From: Bacteroidales bacterium | GTDB lineage: Bacteria > Bacteroidota > Bacteroidia > Bacteroidales > F082 | Reading direction: 5' to 3' | Assembly: GCA_017651645.1 (NCBI GenBank) | Contig: JAGCCO010000004.1 | Location: 1-64,000, forward strand | Length of the DNA stretch: 64,000 nt | In this document: piece by piece, positions 25,155 through 33,700 of the stretch | Position numbering within the stretch: the stretch's first letter is position 1 | How the letters are laid out: every line of letters begins with the position of its first letter | The notes under the pieces: generated by a model | Told to the model about the DNA's origin: nothing | Seen by the model: only the letters and a program-made list of their open reading frames with translations | Databases searched by the model: none | Made by a program: the position numbers and the translations under genes

Positions 25155-27568
25155 GAAAGACCTTGTTTGTCATGGCCTTCCTGCTTGGTTGCATAGGCCT
25201 CAGCGCACAGAACTATCACATCAACCTTCACAATAACGGTACGGTGGTTTACGACAACGACGTGAACACCATCGAAGATATCCGTTTCCAGGGTAGCCAA
25301 CCCGCCAACATGCTTATCAACGGTGAGTCAGGAACTGCTTCCTTCCCTCTTTCCTCTTTCGACAGCATCACTTTCGTGAGAGAGGAACTTCCTCCGCCAG
25401 GTGACACAGTTTACATTATTTATAATGGAACGAGCGTGAATGTAGTCAATCCATTCTCTAGCAACGGCGTGACGATCACGAACAGTAATGCCAATGTCAC
25501 GGTGAACTCAACCATGGCCAACGTGCCGTATGTCGTTTCAGGTAGTTCTTCCAACGGTTCGTTGACATTCAACAGCAGCAATTCGTTTTTCATGGCATTA
25601 AACAACTTGTCGCTGACCAGCGGCAACACCGCCGCCATCAATATCGCAAGTCCTATCACGGTCACTCTTAACCTCAGGGGCAGCTCTACGATTGCTGACA
25701 ACGCCAACAGTCCCATCAATGGGGCTCTTTATTCGGCTGGCGACCTCAGCATCAACGGAACGGGCCTCCTGAAAGTTACGGGTAACAGCAAGCATGGCAT
25801 CTCCGTAGAGGGCAGCATGACCGTCTACTCGGGTGCCCTCCGCATCCTCGAAACCGACAGCGACGGTATCCACGGTAGCAGCAACCTGACATGGAACGGC
25901 GGCATGCTCGACATCGTCTCTCCAGGTTCCGATGGCCTTGACTTCTCAGGCACTGTCAATATCAGTAACGGTGACTTGACCATCAACACAATAGCGGAAG
26001 GCCAAAGGAGCATCAAGGTGACAAATGCCTTCACCATGACAAGCGGCACGCTTAATCTCAACATCACGGGCAACGACTGTAAAGGCATCAAGGGCGATGC
26101 TGACATCAACATCAGCGGTGGTACCTTGGATGTACAAGTGTCGGGTACTGGTTCGCACGCCATCTCCTCAGACACCGACGTCGTCATCGGCGGCACGGCC
26201 GACATCACTGTCATATCCTTATCGCAAGACGGCAAGTGCATCAAGAGCGACGGCACCGTCCACATCAACAGCGGCTCCCTCAACCTCACCCACTCCGGTG
26301 ACATCTCCAAGGGCATCACGGCTACGGGCGATGTGACCATTGCAGGCGGCGACATCACCATCACTGCCTCGGGTAATACCGTCATGGAAGTGGTGAACAA
26401 CCAAAACGTGCCTGCCTACTGTACCGCCATCAAGAGCGACGCCAATATCAACATCTCGGGCGGCGCCTTCCACATCACGCTGCCCACCACCAACCACGGC
26501 GGTAAATCGATCAGTGCCGATGGCAACATAACCATCAGTGGTGGCGACTTTAATATCACCACGCAAGGCAACGGTGCCGCCTATACCATTAGTGGCAACA
26601 ACAAGGATGCCTACACCTCATCGTGCCTGAAATGCGACGGCAACATGGAGATTCTGGCTGGAAACTTCACCCTCAGCAGCTCAGGAACGGGAGGTAAGGG
26701 CATCAAAGTCGGTGGCACCTTGGTCATCGGCCAACAAGGCGCCAACAACGACGATCTCAACCTCAACGTGACCACATCGGGAGAACGCATCACCATCACG
26801 CAAGGCGGCGGCGGTCCCTGGGGTGGCGGCGAATACGCTAACCCTAAAGGCATCAAGGCCCAAGGCAACCTGACCATCAACAGCGGCAACATCACCGTCA
26901 ACTGCACCCAGACACAGAACGAAGGTGGTGAATGCATCGAGAGCAAGGCCATCTTGACCATCAACGGAGGCAACATCGAGGCTTATTCCAAGAAAGACGA
27001 TGCCGTCAATGCAGCCCAGAACCTCACTATCAACGGCGGTATATATTATGCTCATAGTGACAATAACGACGGCACCGACTCAAACGGCACAATGTTCATC
27101 AACGGTGGCTTCAACATCTCCAACGGCTCGCGTCAACCCGAGGAAGGCTTCGACTGTGACTGGAACCAATTCAAGATCACGGGCAGCACCAGCATCGGCA
27201 CCGGTGGCGGCACCAGCAACCCCACCCAAAATGTCTGCACCCAACCTTCGTTGAAAATCAACACACAGCAAGGTTACGCCATCCAAGTCCTCAAGTCGGA
27301 CGGCACGGTCATCTGCACCTACCAATGCCCAACCTATACTGGCGGTGGTGGAGGTCCAGGAGGCGGCAACGGCATGGTGATGCTCTTCACTGATCCGCAG
27401 TTACAAACGGGCAATAGTTACACCGTGAAATACGGCGGCACCATCAGTGGCGGTGAAGAATGGCATGGCTATTACACCGGCAATGTCATCTACACAGGCG
27501 GTAACCAGACCACGGTCAATGTCAACGGGATGGTCACTACGGTGAGCGCAGGAGGTGGCGGATGGTAA
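25151..27568 (+). CDS. Secreted beta-helix protein of the Cthe_2159-like carbohydrate-binding family
   Basis: 805 residues with a signal peptide (MRKTLFVMAFLLGCIGLSAQ). Residues ~20-77 form a small module like that of the upstream gene (INLHNNGTVVYDNDVNTIEDIRF). From about 85 on there are many short imperfect repeats of the kind GDxxINGG / INISGGTLDVQVSG / KGIKSDGxIxISGG, typical of a right-handed beta-helix related to the Cthe_2159 (DUF4353) family, one member of which binds acidic polysaccharide. The last ~80 residues are Gly-rich (GGGGPGGGNG, ending SAGGGGW). No recognisable T9SS sorting tail, so export past the periplasm is unclear. Polysaccharide binding is inferred from the family. Confidence 0.78.
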   Translation: MRKTLFVMAFLLGCIGLSAQNYHINLHNNGTVVYDNDVNTIEDIRFQGSQPANMLINGESGTASFPLSSFDSITFVREELPPPGDTVYIIYNGTSVNVVNPFSSNGVTITNSNANVTVNSTMANVPYVVSGSSSNGSLTFNSSNSFFMALNNLSLTSGNTAAINIASPITVTLNLRGSSTIADNANSPINGALYSAGDLSINGTGLLKVTGNSKHGISVEGSMTVYSGALRILETDSDGIHGSSNLTWNGGMLDIVSPGSDGLDFSGTVNISNGDLTINTIAEGQRSIKVTNAFTMTSGTLNLNITGNDCKGIKGDADINISGGTLDVQVSGTGSHAISSDTDVVIGGTADITVISLSQDGKCIKSDGTVHINSGSLNLTHSGDISKGITATGDVTIAGGDITITASGNTVMEVVNNQNVPAYCTAIKSDANINISGGAFHITLPTTNHGGKSISADGNITISGGDFNITTQGNGAAYTISGNNKDAYTSSCLKCDGNMEILAGNFTLSSSGTGGKGIKVGGTLVIGQQGANNDDLNLNVTTSGERITITQGGGGPWGGGEYANPKGIKAQGNLTINSGNITVNCTQTQNEGGECIESKAILTINGGNIEAYSKKDDAVNAAQNLTINGGIYYAHSDNNDGTDSNGTMFINGGFNISNGSRQPEEGFDCDWNQFKITGSTSIGTGGGTSNPTQNVCTQPSLKINTQQGYAIQVLKSDGTVICTYQCPTYTGGGGGPGGGNGMVMLFTDPQLQTGNSYTVKYGGTISGGEEWHGYYTGNVIYTGGNQTTVNVNGMVTTVSAGGGGW

Positions 27569-28176
27569 ACACATCCTTACTTGCTTACATCGAGCAGGAG
27601 ATCTTGCCCCGCTACACGCATTTCGATGCCGCCCACCAGCGCAACCATGCCGAGGAGGTCATCGAAAGAAGCATGGCCTTGGCCAAGCATTATGAAGTGA
27701 ACAAGAACATGGTCTACGCCATAGCAGCCTATCACGACACAGGACTCTGCGAAGGCCGCGACACGCATCATCTCGTCTCGGGTCGCATCATTCGCGAAGA
27801 CAAACGACTGCGCGATTGGTTCGATGAAGCCCAAATAGAGACCATGGCACAGGCCGCCGAAGACCATCGCGCTTCATCGGGCCATGAGCCGCGTTCGATT
27901 TACGGTAAAATCGTGGCCGAAGCCGACCGCCTCATCACACCCGAAAAGGTCATCCGCCGCACCATTCAGTTTGGCGTTGACCATTACCCCGAATTGGACA
28001 AGGAAGGTCAATACCAACGCTTCCGCACGCACCTATTGGAGAAGTATTCTGACACAGGCTATCTCCGCCTCTGGATTCCTGAATCGGACAATGCAGTGCG
28101 ATTGGAAGAACTTAGGAGAACCATCCGCGATGAGACCAAAATGTGGGAGGCGTTTGAACGGGAATGGAACAATTGA
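27562..28176 (+). CDS. HD-domain hydrolase
   Basis: 204 residues, starting 7 bp inside the end of the beta-helix gene. HD metal-site pattern: His25/His29 in HQRNHAEEV, the His58-Asp59 pair in AAYHDTGL, then EDHRASSG and AEADRL, giving the H...HD...H...D layout of metal-dependent phosphohydrolases. No signal peptide, so cytoplasmic. Substrate unknown; small HD proteins act on nucleotides or other phosphoesters. Overlap with a secreted protein's gene points to coupled expression rather than shared location. Confidence 0.82.
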   Translation: MVNTSLLAYIEQEILPRYTHFDAAHQRNHAEEVIERSMALAKHYEVNKNMVYAIAAYHDTGLCEGRDTHHLVSGRIIREDKRLRDWFDEAQIETMAQAAEDHRASSGHEPRSIYGKIVAEADRLITPEKVIRRTIQFGVDHYPELDKEGQYQRFRTHLLEKYSDTGYLRLWIPESDNAVRLEELRRTIRDETKMWEAFEREWNN

Positions 28177-28243
28177 ACAAGTGTCTTTGCCCAAAACGCA
28201 AAAAATAATAGTCCTTTCACCCCTTCATATTCATTTTTTATCT

Positions 28244-28251
28244 ATTTTTGA
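28244..28251 (+). promoter_or_regulatory. -7 promoter element (TATTTTTG)
   Basis: A TAnnTTTG match 34 bp before the ATG at 28285. Confidence 0.55.
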
Positions 28252-28284
28252 CGCCTAAAACCATAACATTAAAATATCAGCAAA

Positions 28285-29136
28285 ATGAAAAAGCTACTAT
28301 TCACCTTATTCTGTGTGTGCCTTGGAAGCATGGCCATTGCACAAGAAACCAAAGAGACCAGGTTTGAACTGAACGTGGGAGACACCCTGGTTTGGCAACC
28401 CTTTGAGAAGCCTGGCAGCATCAGATACAGTGTTTCTGATTCAAAATCCATTGTGTACCAGATCCTTGGATCGGGCAACGAGCTTCAAATCATTGCCAAA
28501 GACAAAGGCACTACCGTCGTTACCGCAACTTTCGGCGAGACTCTATCTAATGCCACGATTTTCGTTAAAGAGCCAGAAGTGAAAGTCGTCATCCCTGTCA
28601 AACCTGCCACTCAGCCTTTCACTGGTGTCTACAGCTTCAACCCACCCACCGACAACTTCTTTATCACGTCGACCAATCCTGCCAGAGACTGCCGTGAGAC
28701 CTACGTCAAAATCGGCAACAAGGAGGCTTTCAACGACGGCAAAGAGATTGACCGCTTCTGGGACATCAAGGATGGCGAGAACTGGTATTACCGTCCCGAA
28801 GCCCAAGGCTGGACCGACGACGTGAAATGGGAGTTTGAACCTCTCGGCAAGAGTTTCTTCCCACTTGATGCCTTCGAAAACGAGGTGGACAAGGTCAACC
28901 TATCCAAGTATTATGTCGGCATGGAGAAAGTACTTGACGTGAACTGCTGGCATTTCTTCGTTGACAACGAAGACGGTTCGGTGATCCAATATTGGGTCGA
29001 CCCTGCCAATGGCTGCACACTGAAACGCCAGATTAACGGCGAGCCCGCACGCGAAGTCACCGTGTACGACCTCAACTACAAGAAACTGACTTTCGGCCCC
29101 TACTTTAAGAAAGGGCTGCATGACACGACCAGATGA
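28285..29136 (+). CDS. Secreted protein with N-terminal Ig-like domain, function unknown
   Basis: 283 residues with a signal peptide (MKKLLFTLFCVCLGSMAIAQ). Residues ~25-95 look like a bacterial Ig-like domain (FELNVGDTLVWQP ... LQIIAKDKGTTVVTATFGETLSNATIFVK). The C-terminal ~160 residues form a separate domain with paired landmarks (DGKEIDRFWDIKDGENWYYRPEAQGW, YYVGMEKVLDVNCWHFFVDN, QYWVDPANGCTLKRQ) that reads like an outer-membrane lipoprotein-sorting or LolA-like beta fold, though that is only a resemblance. It has its own promoter. Function unknown. Confidence 0.7.
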   Translation: MKKLLFTLFCVCLGSMAIAQETKETRFELNVGDTLVWQPFEKPGSIRYSVSDSKSIVYQILGSGNELQIIAKDKGTTVVTATFGETLSNATIFVKEPEVKVVIPVKPATQPFTGVYSFNPPTDNFFITSTNPARDCRETYVKIGNKEAFNDGKEIDRFWDIKDGENWYYRPEAQGWTDDVKWEFEPLGKSFFPLDAFENEVDKVNLSKYYVGMEKVLDVNCWHFFVDNEDGSVIQYWVDPANGCTLKRQINGEPAREVTVYDLNYKKLTFGPYFKKGLHDTTR

Positions 29137-29204
29137 GTTTAGAGTTGAGAGTTTAAAGAAGACCTCACTATTGAATCTTTGAATCTTTAAATTGATATAA
29201 ATCC

Positions 29205-30320
29205 ATGGAAAACCTTGAATTAAAGAAGACCCCTTACAACCAAATTCATCACGACTTGGGCGCCAAAATGGCTGAATTTGCGGGCTACGACATGCCAATC
29301 CAATACACCGGCCTCGTCGAAGAACACAACAACGTTCGTAATAACGTCGGCGTGTTTGACGTGAGCCACATGGGCGAGTTCCGCGCCAAAGGCCCCATGG
29401 CCAAGCAGTTCATGCAATACTGCACCGTCAACGACGTTGCCGCTTTGAGCGACGGCAAAGTGCAATACACCTGCCTGCCGAATGGCAAGGGTGGCATCGT
29501 GGACGACATGCTCGTCTACCGCATCGCCGACGACCATTACTTCATGGTGCCCAACGCCGCCAACATCGACAAGGACTGGGCTTGGATGAGCCAGATTGCC
29601 GAGAAGTTCGGCATGACCCTCGGTGAAGACTTCAAGAACGAGAGCGAAGAATGGGCTCAGCTGGCCGTGCAGGGCCCCAACGCCTTGAAAGCCATGCAGA
29701 AGCTCACCAAGGCCAACGTGGTGGATATGGAATACTACACCTTCCAAATCATCAACTTCGCTGGTGTCGACAACATTATCTTCTCGACCACAGGTTATAC
29801 GGGCTCAGGCGGCTGCGAGATCTACATCCCTGTCGCCCACGCCAAGAAGGTTTGGGACGCCGTGTTTGAGGCTGGCAAGGAATTCGGTATCATGCCCGCT
29901 GGTTTGGGCTGCCGCGATACCCTCCGTCTCGAAAAGGGATTCTGCCTCTACGGTCACGAAATCGACGACACCATCAGCCCCATCGAGGCTGGCTTGGGTT
30001 GGATCACCAAGTTCGTCGACGGCAACGACTTCCTCAACCGCGAGATCTTCGCCGCACAGAAAGCTAATGGCGTGAGCCAGAAGATTGTCGGCTTTGAGAT
30101 GATCGACCGCGGCATTCCGCGCAATGGCTACGAGGTATGCGACGCCGAAGGCAATGTCATCGGCATGGTGCGCTCTGGCAGCCCGTCGCCCTCGACTGGC
30201 AAGAACATCGGCACTGCTTTGGTGAAGAAGGCCTTCAGCAAGAAGGACACCGAAATCTTCATCAAGATCCGCAACAAGCTCATCAAGGCCGTTGTGGTGA
30301 AGATGCCGTTCCTGCCATGA
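29205..30320 (+). CDS. gcvT: Aminomethyltransferase (glycine cleavage system T-protein)
   Basis: 371 residues, full length. It transfers the aminomethyl group of glycine to tetrahydrofolate, releasing ammonia, as part of the glycine cleavage system. Seen: FAGYDMPIQYTG and GVFDVSHMGEF at the N-terminus, the folate-binding region with TGYTGSGGCEIY (GE/C variant of the usual TGYTGE), GLGCRDTLRLEKGFCLYGHEID, and GMVRSGSPSPSTGKNIGTALV near the end. No other gcv genes are in the window. No glycine riboswitch was seen in the 68 bp upstream. The stop overlaps the next gene's ATG by 4 bp. Confidence 0.94.
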   Translation: MENLELKKTPYNQIHHDLGAKMAEFAGYDMPIQYTGLVEEHNNVRNNVGVFDVSHMGEFRAKGPMAKQFMQYCTVNDVAALSDGKVQYTCLPNGKGGIVDDMLVYRIADDHYFMVPNAANIDKDWAWMSQIAEKFGMTLGEDFKNESEEWAQLAVQGPNALKAMQKLTKANVVDMEYYTFQIINFAGVDNIIFSTTGYTGSGGCEIYIPVAHAKKVWDAVFEAGKEFGIMPAGLGCRDTLRLEKGFCLYGHEIDDTISPIEAGLGWITKFVDGNDFLNREIFAAQKANGVSQKIVGFEMIDRGIPRNGYEVCDAEGNVIGMVRSGSPSPSTGKNIGTALVKKAFSKKDTEIFIKIRNKLIKAVVVKMPFLP

Positions 30321-32146
30321 ACCGTTTAGGTCATCTCCTGACGGCAACAATGTTGCTTTGCATCGCTTCAGCCAAATCACAGGAGGTGACGTTTTCGACC
30401 CATGGTGGGTTTTACGAGACCCCATTTGAACTGACCTTGTCGGGCTATTCGCCCGACAAGGTCATTCATTATACGACCAATGGTAACACGCCGACAGCCG
30501 ATGATCCCGTCTATTCAAACGCGCTCATCATTGACCAAAGCCTTTATTCCCATTCTGACATTTTTAAGGTCAGAACCAGCCCTGAGGACCTTTGGTATGC
30601 TCCCGAAACGGTTCAGAAATGTATCGTCATCCGAGCCGCTGCCTTTAACGACGAAGGGCAACGTATCGGCAATGTAGTGACCAACAGTTACTTCATCCGT
30701 TCCTTAGACAGTTACTCGAACAACCTTCCTGTCATGTCGCTTTGCGCCGATTCACTCGACCTGTTTGACCATGAGCGTGGCATATTGGTCCCTGGCATCC
30801 ATTATTCTCCCGAAAACGAATACTCCGGAAACTACTACCTGACAGGATCGGAATGGGAACGACAATGCAATATTGAATTCTACGAACAAGGAAACGGGGG
30901 CATCAACCAACGCGCTGGTGTGAGAACACATGGCAACAGCACCCGACGCTACCCTCAAAAAGGCCTGAAAATCTATGCTCGAGAGGAATATGGGAAAAAG
31001 CGCTTCAAATACAAGTTCTTTGACGACACTGATGCAGAAAGCTTCAAACACCTAAAGCTCAAACCCTTTAGAGGGTCATGGACCGGCGCTGGATGCCAAG
31101 ACTACATCAGTGGGCGTATCACAAAGCAACTCGACATCGATTGTCTCTCATCACGACCCATGGTATTGTTCATCAACGGAGAGTATTGGGGCATCTATTA
31201 CTTGCAGGAAAAACCTGATGAGCGCTATATTGAAGACCACTATGACATCGATCTCAACACCATCAACATGGTCAACACATGGGATGGTGTGGGATGTGAA
31301 TTTGGATCGGGAGAAGCATTGCGGAATCTGTTTGAATGGGTGAACGGCCATGACCTCTCTGAAGACGACAATTACCAATACGTGAAAGAACGGATTGACA
31401 TCAGCAATTTCATCGATTATGAAATCTTTGAGATTTTCAGCTCCAATCTTGATTGGCCAGCCGTCAACATGCGCTGCTGGCAGGCGGGAAACAGCTTATG
31501 GCGTTGGTTGTTTTTCGACGGTGATGCCTGTATCTTCAGGCCATTGTCACAGTTTGACGCTTTTGCCAATGCCTTCTATGAAGGAGAACAGCTATATCCG
31601 TCAAATAAAACCGCCACCTTGTTTTTCAGGAAACTGATGTCCAACCCGACATTCAAAAGCAAATTCTTAGAACGTTTCGAGCAACTTCTTCCCACTGTAT
31701 TCAGTTACGCCAACACAAAACCCATCTTCGAGGACGCCCAGGCACAGATAGCCGAAGAGATTCCGAGACAATCCTCCAGATTCAACAATCCTGAAAGCAT
31801 AGAATCATGGGAAACGAGCATGCTTGAGATTGACCAGTTTTTGGCAGGAAGGATCTCCGACCTCAGCAACCGATTGTTTGAACTGTATGCCCTTGCAGAA
31901 AATAGCACTAGCATACAATCCATTTACCCTGTTCCTACTCATGACGAGCTGCACATCATCACAGAATCTAATGAGACAGGGTTGGTTGACATAATTATCT
32001 ATAATTGTTACGGTGAAAGGGTATTCTCAACCAAGGCCGTAATCCCTTCTGATCCACACGAAACAGTCATCCGCCCTGACCTCCCCAACGGCATCTACCT
32101 GTTGAAAGTCGGAACGGATATCCGGAAATTCATCGTAAGCAGATAA
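30317..32146 (+). CDS. Secreted CotH-kinase-like protein with T9SS sorting domain
   Basis: 609 residues. The ATG at 30317 overlaps the gcvT stop (ATGA) and gives a signal sequence (MNRLGHLLTATMLLCIASAKSQ); a longer frame starting inside gcvT is rejected. Parts: chitobiase/hexosaminidase C-terminal-like beta domain (FSTHGGFYETPFELTLSG ... IHYTTNGNTPTADDPVYS), then the CotH-like kinase domain (GVRTHGNSTRRYPQKGLKIYAR, LSSRPMVLFINGEYWGIYYLQEK, and the active-site region SNLDWPAVNMRCW ... WLFFDGDACI), and a sorting domain (SIYPVPTHDELHI ... GIYLLKV). CotH relatives phosphorylate proteins or are built into secreted polysaccharide-related proteins; the target here is unknown. Confidence 0.85.
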   Translation: MNRLGHLLTATMLLCIASAKSQEVTFSTHGGFYETPFELTLSGYSPDKVIHYTTNGNTPTADDPVYSNALIIDQSLYSHSDIFKVRTSPEDLWYAPETVQKCIVIRAAAFNDEGQRIGNVVTNSYFIRSLDSYSNNLPVMSLCADSLDLFDHERGILVPGIHYSPENEYSGNYYLTGSEWERQCNIEFYEQGNGGINQRAGVRTHGNSTRRYPQKGLKIYAREEYGKKRFKYKFFDDTDAESFKHLKLKPFRGSWTGAGCQDYISGRITKQLDIDCLSSRPMVLFINGEYWGIYYLQEKPDERYIEDHYDIDLNTINMVNTWDGVGCEFGSGEALRNLFEWVNGHDLSEDDNYQYVKERIDISNFIDYEIFEIFSSNLDWPAVNMRCWQAGNSLWRWLFFDGDACIFRPLSQFDAFANAFYEGEQLYPSNKTATLFFRKLMSNPTFKSKFLERFEQLLPTVFSYANTKPIFEDAQAQIAEEIPRQSSRFNNPESIESWETSMLEIDQFLAGRISDLSNRLFELYALAENSTSIQSIYPVPTHDELHIITESNETGLVDIIIYNCYGERVFSTKAVIPSDPHETVIRPDLPNGIYLLKVGTDIRKFIVSR

Positions 32147-32225
32147 GTTCGATAGGCAGTATATTGTCCATCCTGCCAAAATTTCCGACCTTTGCAGCGG
32201 AACGATTCTTGATAAAGCCAGCGGC

Positions 32226-32966
32226 ATGGACGAAAAAGCAGAAAAAAAGAAGTTTTTGGGAAGCCTCATCATCCCGTTGCTCATCATTGCCTTGATGTGG
32301 ACGGTGAAGATTATCGAGTTCTCATTGGGTACCGATTTGAGCCGATGGGGTGTCATTCCTCACACTGCCAAAGGTCTCATCGGCATCCTCACCCTACCTT
32401 TCCTGCATGGCAGCTGGGAGCATCTGTTGTCCAATTCGGTTCCCATCCTCGTTTTAGGAACAGCGTTATACTACTGCTATCCCAGTATAGCTAATCGTGT
32501 GTTGCTCATCATCTATCTCGCCAGCGGATTGATAACTTGGTGCATCGGTAATCCAGAATCCACCCATATCGGGGCCAGCGCCCTCGTCTATGGCTTGAAC
32601 CTTTTCCTTATCACAAGCGGTTTCATCCGTGGCAATCGTATGCTCATCGTCATCGCACTTATTATGGTATTCCTCTACGGCAGCTTTATTTGGGGCATGA
32701 TTCCCTCGTTGGCCATACCACAAAACATCTCGTGGGAAGGCCATCTCAGCGGTGCCATTATTGGCGTGCTACTAGCCTTTTTCCTAAGGAAAGAAGGGCC
32801 ACAGAAAGAGGTGTATCATTGGGATGAAGAAGACGAAGATGAGGTCAATGCTTCGAAAGAATCAGTGACCGATGAATCGACAGACTCTAAAGACGAGAAA
32901 CCCTATTGGGATGTGCCTACTCCGAGCAACGATGAGCTGACGGTTCGTTACCGTTTCAAGCATTAA
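32226..32966 (+). CDS. Rhomboid-family intramembrane serine protease
   Basis: 246 residues with about six membrane helices. Seen: HGSWEHLLSNSVP in TM2, the catalytic Ser118 in IGASALVYG, and the second dyad member His173 in SWEGHLSGA. It therefore has the complete Ser/His dyad of rhomboids and should cleave membrane proteins within the inner membrane. The last ~55 residues are a strongly acidic cytoplasmic tail (WDEEDEDEVNASKESVTDESTDSKDEK). The stop overlaps by 4 bp the stop of the convergent SGNH gene, with no terminator between. Confidence 0.9.
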   Translation: MDEKAEKKKFLGSLIIPLLIIALMWTVKIIEFSLGTDLSRWGVIPHTAKGLIGILTLPFLHGSWEHLLSNSVPILVLGTALYYCYPSIANRVLLIIYLASGLITWCIGNPESTHIGASALVYGLNLFLITSGFIRGNRMLIVIALIMVFLYGSFIWGMIPSLAIPQNISWEGHLSGAIIGVLLAFFLRKEGPQKEVYHWDEEDEDEVNASKESVTDESTDSKDEKPYWDVPTPSNDELTVRYRFKH

Positions 32967-33700
32967 TTCGGTTCGAAGTTGATGTATTCCAGCACCTGCT
33001 TAGCGATGTCCGCCTGTCCCTTTGCGTTGGGATGCCACTGGCTTTTTCGGATATCCCACAAGTCGATGAGGTCAACTCGGTAATCAAAGGCGATTTGGTG
33101 TATCGACTCAATGAATTCAGTGCGTCTTTGTTCCGTCACTCCGCCTGATCCGAGGTTCATGTCGAGCAGAAAATACAGTCTGGCCTTTGGATAACGCTTC
33201 TTCAAATGGTGAAAGAGAAAAGATAAACCCGGACGAAAGTCACAGAGATTCTCGCTTGTCCAGTCATCGTAAATGTATTCGCCCAGCGACACGACGGGGT
33301 CGTTGGGGTTACCGTCACTATGAGCATAGGCGTCGTTGGTGGCACCGAAGATGAAGATTACGTCGGGATGACCCAAGTCGTCCATGCGGTTGATGAAGGA
33401 GTATTGCCCATAATAGCCTACGTAGTCGTAATTGCATACTAGGGAACCCGAGAATGAGTTGTTACGTTCAAGTATCCAGCCCGTCGAGTCAGCTACTAAC
33501 GACCACCACATCTGTTCCGGCCCCGTCACTCCAATGTCTTCATAATGGTAAACATCATTGGAGTCGGGCTGCACATAGCCCTTAAAGGCTGAGAAACTGT
33601 CGCCCAAAATCGAAAAACGTATGGGCTCTGGTGTCTTCGTACAGGCCGAGATGATGATGGCCAACGCAAATAATGAATATACTATTTTTTTCATATTCAA
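32963..33700 (-). CDS. SGNH/GDSL-family hydrolase lipoprotein
   Basis: 245 residues with lipoprotein signal (lipobox IISAC, Cys20). SGNH blocks: ILGDSFSAFKG with Ser35 (block I), the FGATNDAYAH (block III, Asn), and SQWHPNAKGQ (block V, His), so the catalytic residues of an esterase/acetylhydrolase are in place. It should act in the periplasm on acyl esters, for example on glycans; the substrate is unknown. The start overlaps the stop of the upstream OmpA-like gene by 4 bp. Last gene of the ffh operon. Confidence 0.85.
   Translation of the reverse strand: MNMKKIVYSLFALAIIISACTKTPEPIRFSILGDSFSAFKGYVQPDSNDVYHYEDIGVTGPEQMWWSLVADSTGWILERNNSFSGSLVCNYDYVGYYGQYSFINRMDDLGHPDVIFIFGATNDAYAHSDGNPNDPVVSLGEYIYDDWTSENLCDFRPGLSFLFHHLKKRYPKARLYFLLDMNLGSGGVTEQRRTEFIESIHQIAFDYRVDLIDLWDIRKSQWHPNAKGQADIAKQVLEYINFEPN

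Noticed and set aside
29137..29204. Glycine riboswitch before gcvT
   Set aside because: Only 68 bp are available and no tandem aptamer-like conserved elements are visible.
30137..30316. Upstream extension of the CotH-like gene into gcvT
   Set aside because: The extra 60 residues are an Arg/His-rich shadow of gcvT and would bury the signal peptide that begins at 30317.
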